NCBI GenBank assembly: GCA_002633005.1
Contig: NMRA01000610.1
Location: forward strand, 185,134-249,133
From: Phoronis australis
Taxonomy: Eukaryota > Phoronida > Phoronidae
Direction of reading: 5' to 3'
DNA length: 64,000 nucleotides
Part shown: in pieces, positions 60,401-61,559 of the stretch
Layout: every line of letters begins with the position of its first letter
How positions within the stretch are numbered: position 1 is the first letter of the stretch
The notes under the pieces: generated by a model
Seen by the model: only the letters and a program-made list of their open reading frames with translations
What the model was told of the DNA's origin: nothing
The model's database searches: none
Made by a program: the position numbers and the translations under genes

Positions 60401-61042
60401 ATTCTTAATTAGTCAGCTAAACGACTTTCACCCGTGAGCCCACCGGGACCTGCTGCTAATCACTACGCCACATACGAACAATATAATTATATAAAGTTAT
60501 TTGGAAGAAAATTTCACACTTGCTCAATTTTAACAATTACTCCAGACAAGAGTGAAACAATACCACATTAGTTGAAAACAAAACCTTACGCAACCCGTTG
60601 ACTCGGACTTCGTCCACAAACCCTTGTTTTTATGGGAGTATATTATGCGCCTGTTTTGGAACATGCAAATGCAAAATATGCACGTGTAAGTGTGCACGTG
60701 CATGGGGTACATACCGGGACTCCTCGAGGAGGCACGTCCGCTGTCATTGCTGTCCTCGCCACTCTGTGCCGACCTGGATATTGAACTCCCTGTCTTGGGT
60801 CGCTGTGGAGGTGACGGCACACGCTCCAGTCTTTCCAGCAGACTCGGCGTGTGACCTAGTTAAAGTAAAGCACTTCATTAGCCATAATTATGCGTCTCGT
60901 CAATGTCACAGCTCCGTTAAAGATCATCAGGGAAGATAGCTCACTACAGTAGTCTGGTTTATGAGATTTTACCAGCGGGACTCCACTTCATGCCCTGTGT
61001 GCCCTGGTAGACTATCAACACTGAACTCATTGTCTTTGACAT
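367..61042 (-). CDS. DNAH3: Axonemal dynein heavy chain, DNAH3-like (67 exons; 3' end off window)
   Basis: Force-generating heavy chain of a single-headed inner-arm dynein, an ATP-driven microtubule motor of cilia and flagella. Sixty-seven exons join into 3,744 codons with consistent phases. Order: tail (1-~900), linker (~900-1270), AAA1 with P-loop GPAGTGKT (Lys 1317), AAA2 GDPIGGKT (Lys 1598), AAA3 GPTGTGKS (Lys 1990), AAA4 GIGGSGRQS (~2349), stalk and microtubule-binding domain (~2550-2865), AAA5, AAA6 and start of the C-terminal domain. Remembered human DNAH3 aligns along the whole length, including divergent tail segments such as FNSVASLM, and this favours DNAH3 over DNAH7 or DNAH12. Human DNAH3 is about 4,100 residues, so the last 260-280 codons are missing to the left. 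Introns not listed separately hold nothing I recognise. No promoter can be identified. Confidence 0.93.
644..904 (-). CDS. DNAH3: Exon 66 (3627-3713): C-terminal domain
   Basis: Encodes [20 protein letters not shown]...[25 protein letters not shown] is universal near the C-terminus. CCAG|ATG acceptor, GTACGG donor. Confidence 0.98.
1008..1290 (+). mobile_element. tRNA-derived SINE-like element
   Basis: GACGCAGTG...box-A-like start and box-B-like GGGTTTGAATCC (1059-1070), followed by an unrelated body. No second copy of this family seen in the window. Confidence 0.4.
1803..1940 (-). CDS. DNAH3: Exon 65 (3581-3626): C-terminal domain
   Basis: Encodes [20 protein letters not shown]...[26 protein letters not shown] and [12 protein letters not shown] are conserved. 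Confidence 0.98.
2098..2410. repeat. Degenerate 41-bp minisatellite beside exon 64
   Basis: RGCACTTACC-like cores recur near 2107, 2148, 2189, 2267, 2308 and 2350, a spacing of about 41 bp or its multiples. The core resembles the complement of a splice donor (GGTAAGTGC). Confidence 0.6.
2469..2675 (-). CDS. DNAH3: Exon 64 (3512-3580): AAA6 / C-terminal domain
   Basis: Encodes [20 protein letters not shown]...[28 protein letters not shown] and [15 protein letters not shown] are conserved. Confidence 0.98.
3040..3126 (-). CDS. DNAH3: Exon 63 (3483-3511): AAA6
   Basis: Encodes [20 protein letters not shown]...[20 protein letters not shown] is universal in dyneins. Confidence 0.98.
3673..3749 (-). 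CDS. DNAH3: Exon 62 (3457-3482): AAA6
   Basis: Encodes [20 protein letters not shown] then [17 protein letters not shown] is a universal motif. Short exon, starts with a split Gly codon. Confidence 0.97.
4735..5462. repeat. Degenerate minisatellite, unit about 75-95 bp
   Basis: At least eight diverged units share GGGCTTGAGATATGGGCAAG, GTCCATTGTAGAAGG, GATGGAGTGCTCAACA and ACATGTACACAAG, for example around 5164, 5250, 5338 and 5411. A G-run sits at 5438-5448. It fills much of the intron between exons 61 and 62 and ends at the donor of the 5471-5562 exon-like segment. Confidence 0.85.
5471..5562 (-). other. Exon-like orphan segment, 92 nt
   Basis: On the minus strand TTCCTCGCAG|TTTGCAAACC...CGCCA|GTATGTG has good acceptor and donor signals, GC content above its surroundings and one frame without stops ([20 protein letters not shown]...). 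It does not match dynein. If spliced between exons 61 and 62 it would be read in another frame and meet TGA after about ten codons. Possible poison exon, relic of another gene, or chance. Confidence 0.3.
6047..6224 (-). CDS. DNAH3: Exon 61 (3398-3457): AAA6
   Basis: Encodes [20 protein letters not shown]...[26 protein letters not shown] is the degenerate AAA6 P-loop region. Confidence 0.97.
6808..6933 (-). CDS. DNAH3: Exon 60 (3356-3397): AAA6
   Basis: Encodes [20 protein letters not shown]...[24 protein letters not shown] is conserved across axonemal heavy chains. Confidence 0.97.
7133..7304 (-). CDS. DNAH3: Exon 59 (3298-3355): AAA6
   Basis: Encodes [20 protein letters not shown]...[20 protein letters not shown] and [14 protein letters not shown] are conserved. 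Confidence 0.97.
7545..7700 (+). repeat. Dispersed repeat G, copy 1
   Basis: Shares GGGATAATAAAGCAA, CAACTGGGA, ACTAAGAGCAAGGTTCACAA and the CACGGCCTAT end with copies near 39.3 and 47.8 kb; the most diverged copy. Confidence 0.6.
8204..8364 (-). CDS. DNAH3: Exon 58 (3245-3298): AAA6
   Basis: Encodes [20 protein letters not shown]...[28 protein letters not shown] matches [20 protein letters not shown] of DNAH3. Confidence 0.97.
8874..9116 (-). CDS. DNAH3: Exon 57 (3164-3244): AAA6 entry
   Basis: Encodes [20 protein letters not shown]...[14 protein letters not shown] and [13 protein letters not shown] are conserved. Confidence 0.98.
9895..10080 (-). CDS. DNAH3: Exon 56 (3102-3163): AAA5/AAA6
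   Basis: Encodes [20 protein letters not shown]...[20 protein letters not shown] and [14 protein letters not shown] match human DNAH3 almost exactly. Confidence 0.98.
10580..10696 (-). CDS. DNAH3: Exon 55 (3063-3101): AAA5
   Basis: Encodes [20 protein letters not shown]...[22 protein letters not shown] is the AAA5 sensor motif. Confidence 0.98.
11022..11280 (-). CDS. DNAH3: Exon 54 (2976-3062): AAA5
   Basis: Encodes [20 protein letters not shown]...[26 protein letters not shown] and [10 protein letters not shown] are universal AAA5 motifs. Confidence 0.98.
11890..12224 (-). CDS. DNAH3: Exon 53 (2865-2976): stalk end and AAA5
   Basis: Longest exon of the gene (335 nt). Encodes [20 protein letters not shown]...[20 protein letters not shown] and [12 protein letters not shown] mark AAA5; [17 protein letters not shown] is the conserved AAA5 loop. 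Confidence 0.98.
12817..12954 (-). CDS. DNAH3: Exon 52 (2819-2864): stalk coiled coil 2
   Basis: Encodes [20 protein letters not shown]...KKQEKE, the returning stalk helix, rich in Lys/Glu. Phase 0. Confidence 0.97.
13622..13840 (-). CDS. DNAH3: Exon 51 (2746-2818): microtubule-binding domain
   Basis: Encodes [20 protein letters not shown]...[20 protein letters not shown] and [18 protein letters not shown] are MTBD hallmarks. Confidence 0.98.
14138..14209 (-). CDS. DNAH3: Exon 50 (2722-2745): microtubule-binding domain
   Basis: Encodes [20 protein letters not shown] then AAKK. Small 72-nt exon; [12 protein letters not shown] matches the MTBD DYWGVSKK motif. Confidence 0.96.
14639..14797 (-). 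CDS. DNAH3: Exon 49 (2669-2721): stalk to MTBD
   Basis: Encodes [20 protein letters not shown]...[23 protein letters not shown] and [17 protein letters not shown] lead into the microtubule-binding domain. Confidence 0.98.
15290..15525. repeat. Diverged tandem copies of the exon 48 end plus 31-bp repeats
   Basis: Two diverged copies of the exon 48 3' end and donor (15290-15340, 15371-15417), each retaining ATTCCAT, CTATTGRCCA and the CACC/CACT donor complement. About three 31-bp units (ACACTGTACCTCACCCTACT...) fill 15449-15525 up to the true donor. Confidence 0.8.
15526..15708 (-). CDS. DNAH3: Exon 48 (2608-2668): stalk coiled coil 1; donor repeated
   Basis: Encodes [20 protein letters not shown]...MESQAIK, a charged heptad helix. 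The last ~45 nt of the exon and its GTGAGC donor have two diverged copies in the adjacent intron (about 15290-15340 and 15371-15417). Confidence 0.97.
15821..15884. repeat. Short inverted repeat, 27-bp arms
   Basis: 15821-15847 and 15858-15884 are complementary with three mismatches around a 10-base spacer; the inner core ACCTGTTGGTCAC/GTGACCAACAGG is perfect. Probably a foldback element. Confidence 0.85.
16303..16465 (-). CDS. DNAH3: Exon 47 (2553-2607): stalk coiled coil 1
   Basis: Encodes [20 protein letters not shown]...[23 protein letters not shown] is the universal start of the stalk. Confidence 0.98.
16988..17121 (-). CDS. DNAH3: Exon 46 (2509-2553): stalk base
   Basis: Encodes [20 protein letters not shown]...VRAMSE. 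WPxDALELVAxKFL is the conserved stalk-base motif. Confidence 0.97.
17558..17749 (-). CDS. DNAH3: Exon 45 (2445-2508): AAA4 end
   Basis: Encodes [20 protein letters not shown]...[26 protein letters not shown] and CCTIDWF are universal motifs preceding the stalk. Confidence 0.98.
18238..18333 (-). CDS. DNAH3: Exon 44 (2413-2444): AAA4
   Basis: Encodes [20 protein letters not shown]...LEIIEA. Matches ESFVEDINMLLNTGDVPNIF. Donor GCT|GTAAGA. Confidence 0.96.
18879..19069 (-). CDS. DNAH3: Exon 43 (2349-2412): AAA4 P-loop
   Basis: Encodes [20 protein letters not shown]...[15 protein letters not shown] is the AAA4 Walker A variant, Arg replacing Lys as in all axonemal AAA4. Confidence 0.99.
19701..19839 (-). 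CDS. DNAH3: Exon 42 (2303-2349): AAA4
   Basis: Encodes [20 protein letters not shown]...[27 protein letters not shown] leads into the AAA4 P-loop; the Gly codon is split over the intron. Confidence 0.97.
19943..20100. mobile_element. Imperfect foldback element (~155 bp)
   Basis: AGATTCAC...GAGACATCTGATTGGTTT is matched by the reverse complement of the right half (GAACCAATCAGATGTCTTAG...GTGAATCAAGAG). Non-autonomous inverted-repeat element in the intron between exons 41 and 42. Confidence 0.7.
20379..20555 (-). CDS. DNAH3: Exon 41 (2244-2302): AAA4 entry
   Basis: Encodes [20 protein letters not shown]...[21 protein letters not shown] matches DDNIRSLFFGDYF. Confidence 0.96.
20613..20640. repeat. 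AGT trinucleotide microsatellite
   Basis: CAGTAGTAGTAGTAGAAGTA GTAGCAG, imperfect. Confidence 0.9.
21165..21314 (-). CDS. DNAH3: Exon 40 (2194-2243): AAA3/AAA4
   Basis: Encodes [20 protein letters not shown]...[23 protein letters not shown] matches human DNAH3 closely. GTTAGG donor. Confidence 0.98.
21896..22009 (-). CDS. DNAH3: Exon 39 (2156-2193): AAA3
   Basis: Encodes [20 protein letters not shown]...[28 protein letters not shown] is universal in axonemal heavy chains. Confidence 0.98.
22241..22476 (+). mobile_element. tRNA-derived SINE, family 1, copy 1
   Basis: GGAGGCAGTGTGGCCTGGTT (box A region) and GTCGTGGGTTCGAGTCCCAC (box B), then a 3' domain ending CAACGTGTATCAGACCGCCT and a T-rich tail. 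About 235 bp; alignable over its full length with 38311-38536. Confidence 0.85.
22680..22899 (-). other. Duplicate copy of exon 38 (assembly or allele)
   Basis: Identical in coding sequence to 23129-23348, at an exact offset of 449 bases. If both were real and spliced, the AAA3 sensor would be encoded twice and the frame would shift, because 220 nt is not a multiple of three. Confidence 0.9.
23129..23348 (-). CDS. DNAH3: Exon 38 (2082-2155): AAA3
   Basis: Encodes [20 protein letters not shown]...[26 protein letters not shown] is the AAA3 sensor motif. A second copy lies at 22680-22899; only one is expected in the mRNA. Confidence 0.95.
23940..24089 (-). CDS. DNAH3: Exon 37 (2032-2082): AAA3 Walker B
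   Basis: Encodes [20 protein letters not shown]...[25 protein letters not shown] is the AAA3 Walker B motif. Confidence 0.99.
24224..24462 (-). CDS. DNAH3: Exon 36 (1953-2032): AAA3 P-loop
   Basis: Encodes [20 protein letters not shown]...[23 protein letters not shown] is the AAA3 Walker A (Lys about 1990), the regulatory nucleotide site. [11 protein letters not shown] is conserved. Confidence 0.99.
24792..24856. repeat. TC/CA dinucleotide microsatellite
   Basis: CTCTCTCT run followed by CACACACA, interrupted by GCGCACGTGCACGTGC. Confidence 0.95.
26133..26426 (-). mobile_element. MITE family K, copy 1 (TA-flanked)
   Basis: Terminal inverted repeats: GTAAAAATTCTCCGATTTTG on the left, GGTAAAAATTTTCAGTTTTG as complement of the right, flanked by TA at 26131-26132 and 26427-26428. 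The interior matches 34.0-34.35 kb in inverse orientation. Confidence 0.75.
26687..26695 (-). CDS. Possible 9-nt microexon (Phe-Met-Lys)
   Basis: On the minus strand TTTTTTTACAG|TTCATGAAG|GTAACTAT has a good acceptor and donor around nine bases, phase 0, exactly between two phase-0 exons. Inclusion would add FMK between DNAK and VNELII at an exposed loop. The length is so short that chance is plausible. Confidence 0.25.
27080..27222. mobile_element. MITE family L, copy 1
   Basis: Terminal inverted repeats CTAAGTTCACACCTGATGACCCC and (right, complement) CCTAGTTTTCACTTGATGACCCC enclose about 95 bp with a GAGCTTTTGAGCTC palindrome. Confidence 0.7.
27820..27964 (-). CDS. DNAH3: Exon 35 (1904-1952): pre-AAA3
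   Basis: Encodes [20 protein letters not shown]...[19 protein letters not shown] matches FPERGSIYDFYF. Ends in phase 0; a possible microexon lies between it and exon 36. Confidence 0.95.
28523..28798 (-). CDS. DNAH3: Exon 34 (1812-1904): acidic/proline loop before AAA3
   Basis: Starts [20 protein letters not shown], then [10 protein letters not shown], then the conserved [20 protein letters not shown]...KYPR. The acidic run and five-proline stretch are longer than the human AVEEEEMELGEG segment and probably form a surface loop. [20 protein letters not shown] is the usual family motif. Confidence 0.95.
31272..31521. mobile_element. Tc1/mariner-type MITE, copy 1
   Basis: TA-flanked (31270-31271, 31522-31523). 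The left end CAGTCCATGTCAAAAGTAAT CAGACA pairs with the right end TGTCTGAATACTTTTGGCGC TTCCTG. The AAGTAATCAGACA style is typical of Tc1/mariner ends. 250 bp, no transposase. Confidence 0.8.
33155..33403. mobile_element. Tc1/mariner-type MITE, copy 2 (diverged)
   Basis: The right end GTCATTTTGTCTGAATACTT matches 31272-31521; the left end CAGTACAAAAGAAAAGACAT CAGACGG is diverged. TA on both sides, 249 bp. Confidence 0.6.
33546..33679 (-). CDS. DNAH3: Exon 33 (1768-1812): AAA2 end
   Basis: Encodes [20 protein letters not shown]...YGCMMTEVR. Aligns with human MFMWLVQPCLEFGRLHCKF...RLYSSLLDEI. Less conserved than its neighbours but phase and splice sites fit. Confidence 0.92.
33876..33989. mobile_element. 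MITE family L, copy 2
   Basis: CGCATTTGATGACCCCCAGG on the left and GGGGTCATTAAGTGCAACTT on the right form the same terminal repeats as 27080-27222, with internal ACATTTTCGAGTTCAGACTC. Confidence 0.65.
34040..34355 (+). mobile_element. MITE family K, copy 2
   Basis: AATATCGGTCGTCCCAAAAT...CCTGTCCTAAATTCCAGAAT...GTCTCAAATTCTAGAG aligns with the complement of 26133-26426. The tail TTGATCCATTCT..TTGTTGTTTTATTTACC also occurs near 10385-10430. Confidence 0.65.
34399..34614 (-). CDS. DNAH3: Exon 32 (1696-1767): AAA2
   Basis: Encodes [20 protein letters not shown]...[27 protein letters not shown] is the conserved AAA2 sensor motif. Confidence 0.98.
34739..35047. mobile_element. Long foldback element, arms about 150 bp
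   Basis: Left arm (ACGCACACGTGAAGATT...ATCTTCAGGGAGAAATAGTA...CGAATC) and right arm (GATTCGATGCTGTCATACTA...CTTCTCCCTGAAGATG...AATCTTCACGTGTGCG) are complementary almost to the centre. It lies between exons 31 and 32. Confidence 0.85.
35074..35204 (-). CDS. DNAH3: Exon 31 (1652-1695): AAA2 Walker B
   Basis: Encodes [20 protein letters not shown]...[25 protein letters not shown] is the AAA2 Walker B region. Confidence 0.98.
35653..35798 (-). other. Truncated duplicate of exon 30 (assembly or allele)
   Basis: The 3' 146 nt of exon 30 with its GTTAGT donor, cut by the N gap at 35799. Here the donor junction is single, while the complete copy at 36640-36862 carries a four-junction array. Confidence 0.85.
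35799..35839. other. Assembly gap (41 N)
   Basis: Forty-one N bases. Sequence on the right (35840-36300) repeats sequence on the left (about 35140-35600) with scattered substitutions, so the gap probably joins two haplotypes rather than adjacent DNA. Confidence 0.97.
35840..35911 (-). other. Truncated duplicate of exon 31 (assembly or allele)
   Basis: The 5' 72 nt of exon 31 are repeated immediately right of the N gap, with the same acceptor and upstream intron as at 35074-35204. Most likely the second haplotype. Confidence 0.8.
36298..36671. repeat. 91-97-bp tandem array, four junctions of exon 30
   Basis: Junction copies start at 36360, 36451, 36548 and 36640 (the last is the true exon end). 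Each unit has 32 bases of exon 30, the GTTAGT donor and about 60 bases of intron. The other haplotype copy at 35590-35680 has only one. Confidence 0.93.
36640..36862 (-). CDS. DNAH3: Exon 30 (1578-1652): AAA2 P-loop; donor repeated
   Basis: Encodes [20 protein letters not shown] then KTSAFK...[14 protein letters not shown] is the AAA2 Walker A. The last 32 nt plus donor GTTAGT recur three more times in the intron (36298-36639). Reading past the true donor gives an immediate TAG. A truncated second copy of this exon lies at 35653-35798. Confidence 0.97.
37128..37156. repeat. 9-bp repeat, three units
   Basis: ATCAGCAAT three times in a row. Confidence 0.9.
37241..37405 (-). CDS. DNAH3: Exon 29 (1523-1577): AAA2
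   Basis: Encodes [20 protein letters not shown]...[20 protein letters not shown] is the conserved AAA2 entry motif. Confidence 0.98.
37828..37982. mobile_element. Possible foldback MITE
   Basis: GTAAAGTTCAATAACTGTCTCGC on the left pairs loosely with TAGTGAGACACTAAGCATTTAC TGAACGC on the right. A related end (CTTGCTTTTCTAGCGAGGTC) occurs alone near 4968. Confidence 0.45.
38088..38231 (-). CDS. DNAH3: Exon 28 (1475-1522): AAA1/AAA2
   Basis: Encodes [20 protein letters not shown]...[21 protein letters not shown] is the conserved end of AAA1. GTTTGA donor. Confidence 0.98.
38311..38536 (+). mobile_element. tRNA-derived SINE, family 1, copy 2
   Basis: GGAGGCAGTGTGGCCTAGTG, box B GTCGTGGGTTCAAGTCCCAC, and the same 3' domain AACGTGTATCAGATCACCTG as the copy at 22.2 kb. 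T-rich end. Confidence 0.85.
38970..39107 (-). CDS. DNAH3: Exon 27 (1429-1474): AAA1
   Basis: Encodes [20 protein letters not shown]...TLCSEQ. Identical in most positions to human DNAH3, including [13 protein letters not shown]. Confidence 0.99.
39240..39478 (-). repeat. Dispersed repeat G, copy 2
   Basis: The reverse complement contains CAGTCCAACTGGGACAGTTG, GCAGGGTTCACAAAGAACTG and CTTTCACTGACCTTGTATGT, nearly identical to 47694-47945. Confidence 0.8.
39684..39854 (-). CDS. DNAH3: Exon 26 (1372-1428): AAA1 sensor region
   Basis: Encodes [20 protein letters not shown]...[26 protein letters not shown] is the universal sensor-1 to arginine-finger motif of AAA1. Confidence 0.99.
40287..40406 (-). 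CDS. DNAH3: Exon 25 (1332-1371): AAA1 Walker B; acceptor repeated
   Basis: Encodes [20 protein letters not shown]...[15 protein letters not shown] is the AAA1 Walker B with catalytic Glu. The sequence just upstream of the acceptor is a three-unit tandem array (40407-40492) in which each unit ends in a possible YAG acceptor. Confidence 0.98.
40407..40492. repeat. 25-27-bp array at the exon 25 acceptor
   Basis: Three units of AAAATGTCCAATAGGGGGCA-type sequence. On the minus strand each unit is a pyrimidine-rich stretch ending CATTTT-CCAG, CATTTTATGTAG or CATTTTTTAG, so possible acceptors occur in tandem. The first is the real exon 25 acceptor. Confidence 0.88.
41303..41411 (-). CDS. DNAH3: Exon 24 (1295-1331): AAA1 P-loop
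   Basis: Encodes [21 protein letters not shown] then [23 protein letters not shown] is the Walker A of AAA1, the main ATP-hydrolysing site of dynein (Lys about 1317). Confidence 0.99.
41655..41875 (+). repeat. Dispersed repeat M, copy 1
   Basis: TGCAGAAATTTCTGCA palindrome followed by a body with AAAAGTGATGGCAATCTGAG and GACATTTTAGGCACCAAAAG, alignable with 61590-61775. Confidence 0.6.
41938..42046 (-). mobile_element. SINE family 2, 3' fragment (inverted)
   Basis: The reverse complement reads GGCTGGAGACACGACC...CAGGCTGGAGGTTAGTGCAA...TTTTAGAAATGATGTT, matching the 3' part of the 57.6-kb SINE. Confidence 0.7.
42126..42192 (+). mobile_element. SINE family 2, 3' tail fragment
   Basis: AATAGGCTGGAGGTTGGCG...AGACCAATAGATTTTTAGAA matches the terminal 60 bp of the 57.6-kb SINE. 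Head-to-head with the fragment at 41938-42046, about 80 bp apart. Confidence 0.7.
42248..42446 (-). CDS. DNAH3: Exon 23 (1229-1295): AAA1 start
   Basis: Encodes [20 protein letters not shown]...[15 protein letters not shown] and [17 protein letters not shown] are hallmarks immediately before the AAA1 P-loop. Confidence 0.98.
42965..43106 (-). CDS. DNAH3: Exon 22 (1182-1229): linker end
   Basis: Encodes [20 protein letters not shown]...[21 protein letters not shown] is the linker/AAA1 boundary motif. Ala codon split to exon 23. Confidence 0.97.
43539..43590. repeat. 18-bp tandem repeat, ~2.8 units
   Basis: CCCCCTGCCAGCTGGATG, then CCCCCTGCCAGATGGATG, then CCCCTTGCCC. Confidence 0.85.
43660..43812 (-). 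CDS. DNAH3: Exon 21 (1131-1181): linker
   Basis: Encodes [20 protein letters not shown]...[29 protein letters not shown] matches the conserved WPGQVV...WTxEV of the linker end. Confidence 0.97.
44513..44614 (-). CDS. DNAH3: Exon 20 (1097-1130): linker
   Basis: Encodes [20 protein letters not shown]...VEKWLLQ; matches ISSEKETVPF...NAKGMVEKWLQQ. GTGGGT donor. Confidence 0.96.
45519..45804 (-). CDS. DNAH3: Exon 19 (1001-1096): linker
   Basis: Encodes [16 protein letters not shown]...TFNPHK. Contains [20 protein letters not shown] and [11 protein letters not shown], near identical to human DNAH3. Confidence 0.98.
46477..46616 (-). CDS. DNAH3: Exon 18 (955-1001): linker
   Basis: Encodes [20 protein letters not shown]...[19 protein letters not shown] is the universal WxYLEPIFSSEDI motif. 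Codon for Trp split across the donor. Confidence 0.97.
47139..47339 (-). CDS. DNAH3: Exon 17 (888-954): linker
   Basis: Encodes [20 protein letters not shown]...[25 protein letters not shown] is the strongly conserved linker motif of heavy chains. Confidence 0.97.
47694..47945 (+). repeat. Dispersed repeat G, copy 3
   Basis: Contains CAGTCCAACTGGGACAGTTG and CTTTCACTGACCTTGTATGT as in copy 2. No coding capacity; class unknown. Confidence 0.8.
48114..48242 (-). CDS. DNAH3: Exon 16 (845-887): linker
   Basis: Encodes [20 protein letters not shown]...ASKEFALEN; matches human GAAASKEYSLEKN. Donor AAAT|GTAAGT. Confidence 0.96.
48648..48836 (-). CDS. DNAH3: Exon 15 (782-844): linker start
   Basis: Encodes [20 protein letters not shown]...HWEMMNEK. 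The RHWEMM stretch corresponds to the conserved DRHWQQI of heavy chains at the start of the linker. Confidence 0.96.
49584..49778 (-). CDS. DNAH3: Exon 14 (717-781): tail to linker
   Basis: Encodes [20 protein letters not shown]...[27 protein letters not shown] matches PYEQLWSTAYEFSIKSEEWM of DNAH3. Confidence 0.95.
50251..50446 (-). CDS. DNAH3: Exon 13 (651-716): tail coiled coil
   Basis: Encodes [20 protein letters not shown]...LEAFNKE. Highly charged, heptad-like. Starts in phase 2 after exon 12. Confidence 0.94.
51233..51363 (-). CDS. DNAH3: Exon 12 (608-651): tail
   Basis: Encodes [19 protein letters not shown]...[20 protein letters not shown] matches ERLEFLMDYADL of human DNAH3. Confidence 0.95.
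51636..51839 (-). CDS. DNAH3: Exon 11 (540-607): tail
   Basis: Encodes [19 protein letters not shown]...TTGELMQLK. Phase 0 on both sides; TTTCAG acceptor, GTAAAT donor. Confidence 0.94.
52182..52239. repeat. 17-bp tandem repeat, ~3.4 units
   Basis: GTCCAACATCTAACACA repeated; nearly perfect. Confidence 0.9.
52974..53178 (-). CDS. DNAH3: Exon 10 (471-539): tail
   Basis: Encodes [20 protein letters not shown]...LLDCQQINR, aligned with human YLNVYKKYVDLLDNTAEQN...VPLAMFCLDA. Acceptor TTGTAG, donor GTACGC. Confidence 0.94.
53868..53940. mobile_element. Perfect hairpin, 28-bp arms, GC-rich
   Basis: 53868-53895 and 53913-53940 are exact reverse complements around a 17-base loop: ATACCGTATTCGCCGTAATA ACCGCCCA. 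Likely a very young foldback element. Confidence 0.92.
54270..54523 (-). CDS. DNAH3: Exon 9 (387-471): tail
   Basis: Encodes [20 protein letters not shown]...LANSHGPTK. Ends in phase 2 and joins [12 protein letters not shown]. Predicted mostly helical. Confidence 0.92.
54732..54989. mobile_element. Inverted-repeat insertion with 13-bp target duplication
   Basis: Arms 54740-54834 and 54856-54950 are complementary over 95 bp with a single mismatch and a 21-base spacer. CTTCTCGAAAATT occurs at 54732-54744 and 54977-54989, a likely target-site duplication. The right arm carries CTGAGGATGGTGTT...GACACCGAAAC. Confidence 0.85.
55340..55546 (-). CDS. DNAH3: Exon 8 (318-386): tail
   Basis: Encodes [20 protein letters not shown]...[15 protein letters not shown] aligns with EYFASVASFMS of human DNAH3, a diagnostic stretch for this paralogue. 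Confidence 0.94.
56196..56490. repeat. Tandem pair, unit about 165 bp
   Basis: CCACACTTCAGTGTTTTATTGCCG...CACAAAAGCAAGTTACATCA...TTCTTGTACAAATTTATA recurs about 165 bp further right (56368-56490) with substitutions. Confidence 0.8.
56710..56905 (-). CDS. DNAH3: Exon 7 (252-317): tail
   Basis: Encodes [16 protein letters not shown]...LEKWMPRDQ, including [15 protein letters not shown], which corresponds to the DNAH3 NKWIPTCAQLF segment. CATAG acceptor, GTATTT donor. Confidence 0.92.
57342..57472 (-). CDS. DNAH3: Exon 6 (209-252): tail
   Basis: Encodes [20 protein letters not shown]...LYHFHVK. Matches the PWHSVYRSAKKW region of DNAH3. CCCAG acceptor, GTGAGT donor, ends in phase 2. Confidence 0.93.
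57571..57816 (+). mobile_element. tRNA-derived SINE, family 2
   Basis: Perfect-looking box A TGGCCTAGTGG (57584-57594) and box B GGTTCAAACGC (57628-57638). The 3' domain GGTGGCTGGAGAAATGACCC...AATAGGCTAGAGGTTGGTGA is shared with fragments at 41.9-42.2 kb. Confidence 0.8.
58363..58522. repeat. 32-bp tandem array, five units, carrying exon 5 donor
   Basis: Units start at 58363, 58395, 58427, 58459 and 58491. Each holds the exon 5 end and donor (minus CCAAG|GTACTG; one unit has CTAAG). The unit at 58491 is the real exon-intron junction; variation is one to three bases per unit. Confidence 0.95.
58501..58605 (-). CDS. DNAH3: Exon 5 (174-208): tail; donor repeated in intron
   Basis: Encodes [20 protein letters not shown]...GVFLPSK, like human SLMKSIVDYILMDPMER. 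The donor CCAAG|GTACTG and the last 22 nt of the exon are repeated four more times into the intron (58363-58500). Reading past the true donor meets TAA in the third unit, so only the exon-proximal donor is productive. Confidence 0.92.
58909..59155 (+). repeat. Dispersed repeat pair N, copy 1
   Basis: CTTGGAATGAC...TGTTGTGAAATTTAACTAAA...AGAGGAAATCCGCTTAAAAG AGGGAAATT aligns with 60165-60375, same orientation. Confidence 0.7.
59179..59317 (-). CDS. DNAH3: Exon 4 (127-173): tail
   Basis: Encodes [20 protein letters not shown]...ATKDFLQ. It aligns with the human DNAH3 segment carrying YYYLTNGIRKDMIAP. TGTTAG acceptor, GTATTG donor. Confidence 0.9.
59798..59966 (-). CDS. DNAH3: Exon 3 (71-127): N-terminal tail
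   Basis: TTTCAG acceptor, GTAGTT donor. Encodes [20 protein letters not shown]... to [11 protein letters not shown]. If exons 1-2 were absent, the internal Met here could serve as the start. Basic and Ser/Pro-rich. Confidence 0.8.
60165..60375 (+). repeat. Dispersed repeat pair N, copy 2
   Basis: CTTGGAATGACGTATCACTC...GTTGTAAAATTTAACTCAAA...AGAGGAAATCCTCTTAAAAG AGGAAAATT, as in 58909-59155 with extra AAGAGGAAA units. Confidence 0.7.
60715..60855 (-). CDS. DNAH3: Exon 2 (residues 24-71): disordered N-terminus
   Basis: Begins after ACTAG and ends CCCG|GTATGT. Encodes [20 protein letters not shown] then a Ser-rich stretch ([16 protein letters not shown]). The split Glu codon joins exon 3 in frame. 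Low complexity, likely disordered. Confidence 0.7.
60973..61042 (-). CDS. DNAH3: Candidate exon 1 (start codon)
   Basis: ATG ([14 protein letters not shown]...) followed by 23 codons and a CTG|GTAAAA donor. It ends in phase 1, exactly what exon 2 needs, giving ...[14 protein letters not shown]. There is no family conservation at this end, so the true first exon may lie elsewhere. Confidence 0.35.
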
Positions 61043-61559
61043 GCCTGTGCTCAGTTTCAAAGCACATCTGAGAACAGCACGTGTAACTAACACTGGAAAG
61101 CAACTTGGACCTCTGACCAGAGGCAAACCAAAGATAACAAGTACTGAAACCAATCTATGACAAAATCTCTTCAATTTTGGACAACAATAATATTGTCAAA
61201 AGTATTCATTTGTTAAAGACATATAACATTGTTGTGAAAGTCTTATGGTAACCACAGTAATATGTATTCAGAATAAATTATCTTTTATAAAAATAATGTC
61301 TTAAATGCATGTAGAAGCATAATTTCTCTTGTATTTTGAATTTGCTTCATTTCAAATCAAATAAATTAATTTTTCATTTTATCCCTGGCACTTATTTGAT
61401 GCAAAAACAGTAAATAATAATGGCCACTAAATGTCTAACCCAAAGTATAAATTCTTAACACATTCTCGAATGAACAAAAAACACATAGCCAAAAATAAAT
61501 AAAAAATATATGTCTTGTGAAGTATTTTATGTAGAAATTCAGATTAAATAACATCCAGC

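Noticed and set aside
367-61042. Assignment to DNAH7 or DNAH12 instead of DNAH3
   Set aside because: AAA motifs alone fit all three, but tail and linker segments and exact stretches such as [13 protein letters not shown] fit remembered DNAH3 best. A phylogenetic tree with all heavy chains would settle it.
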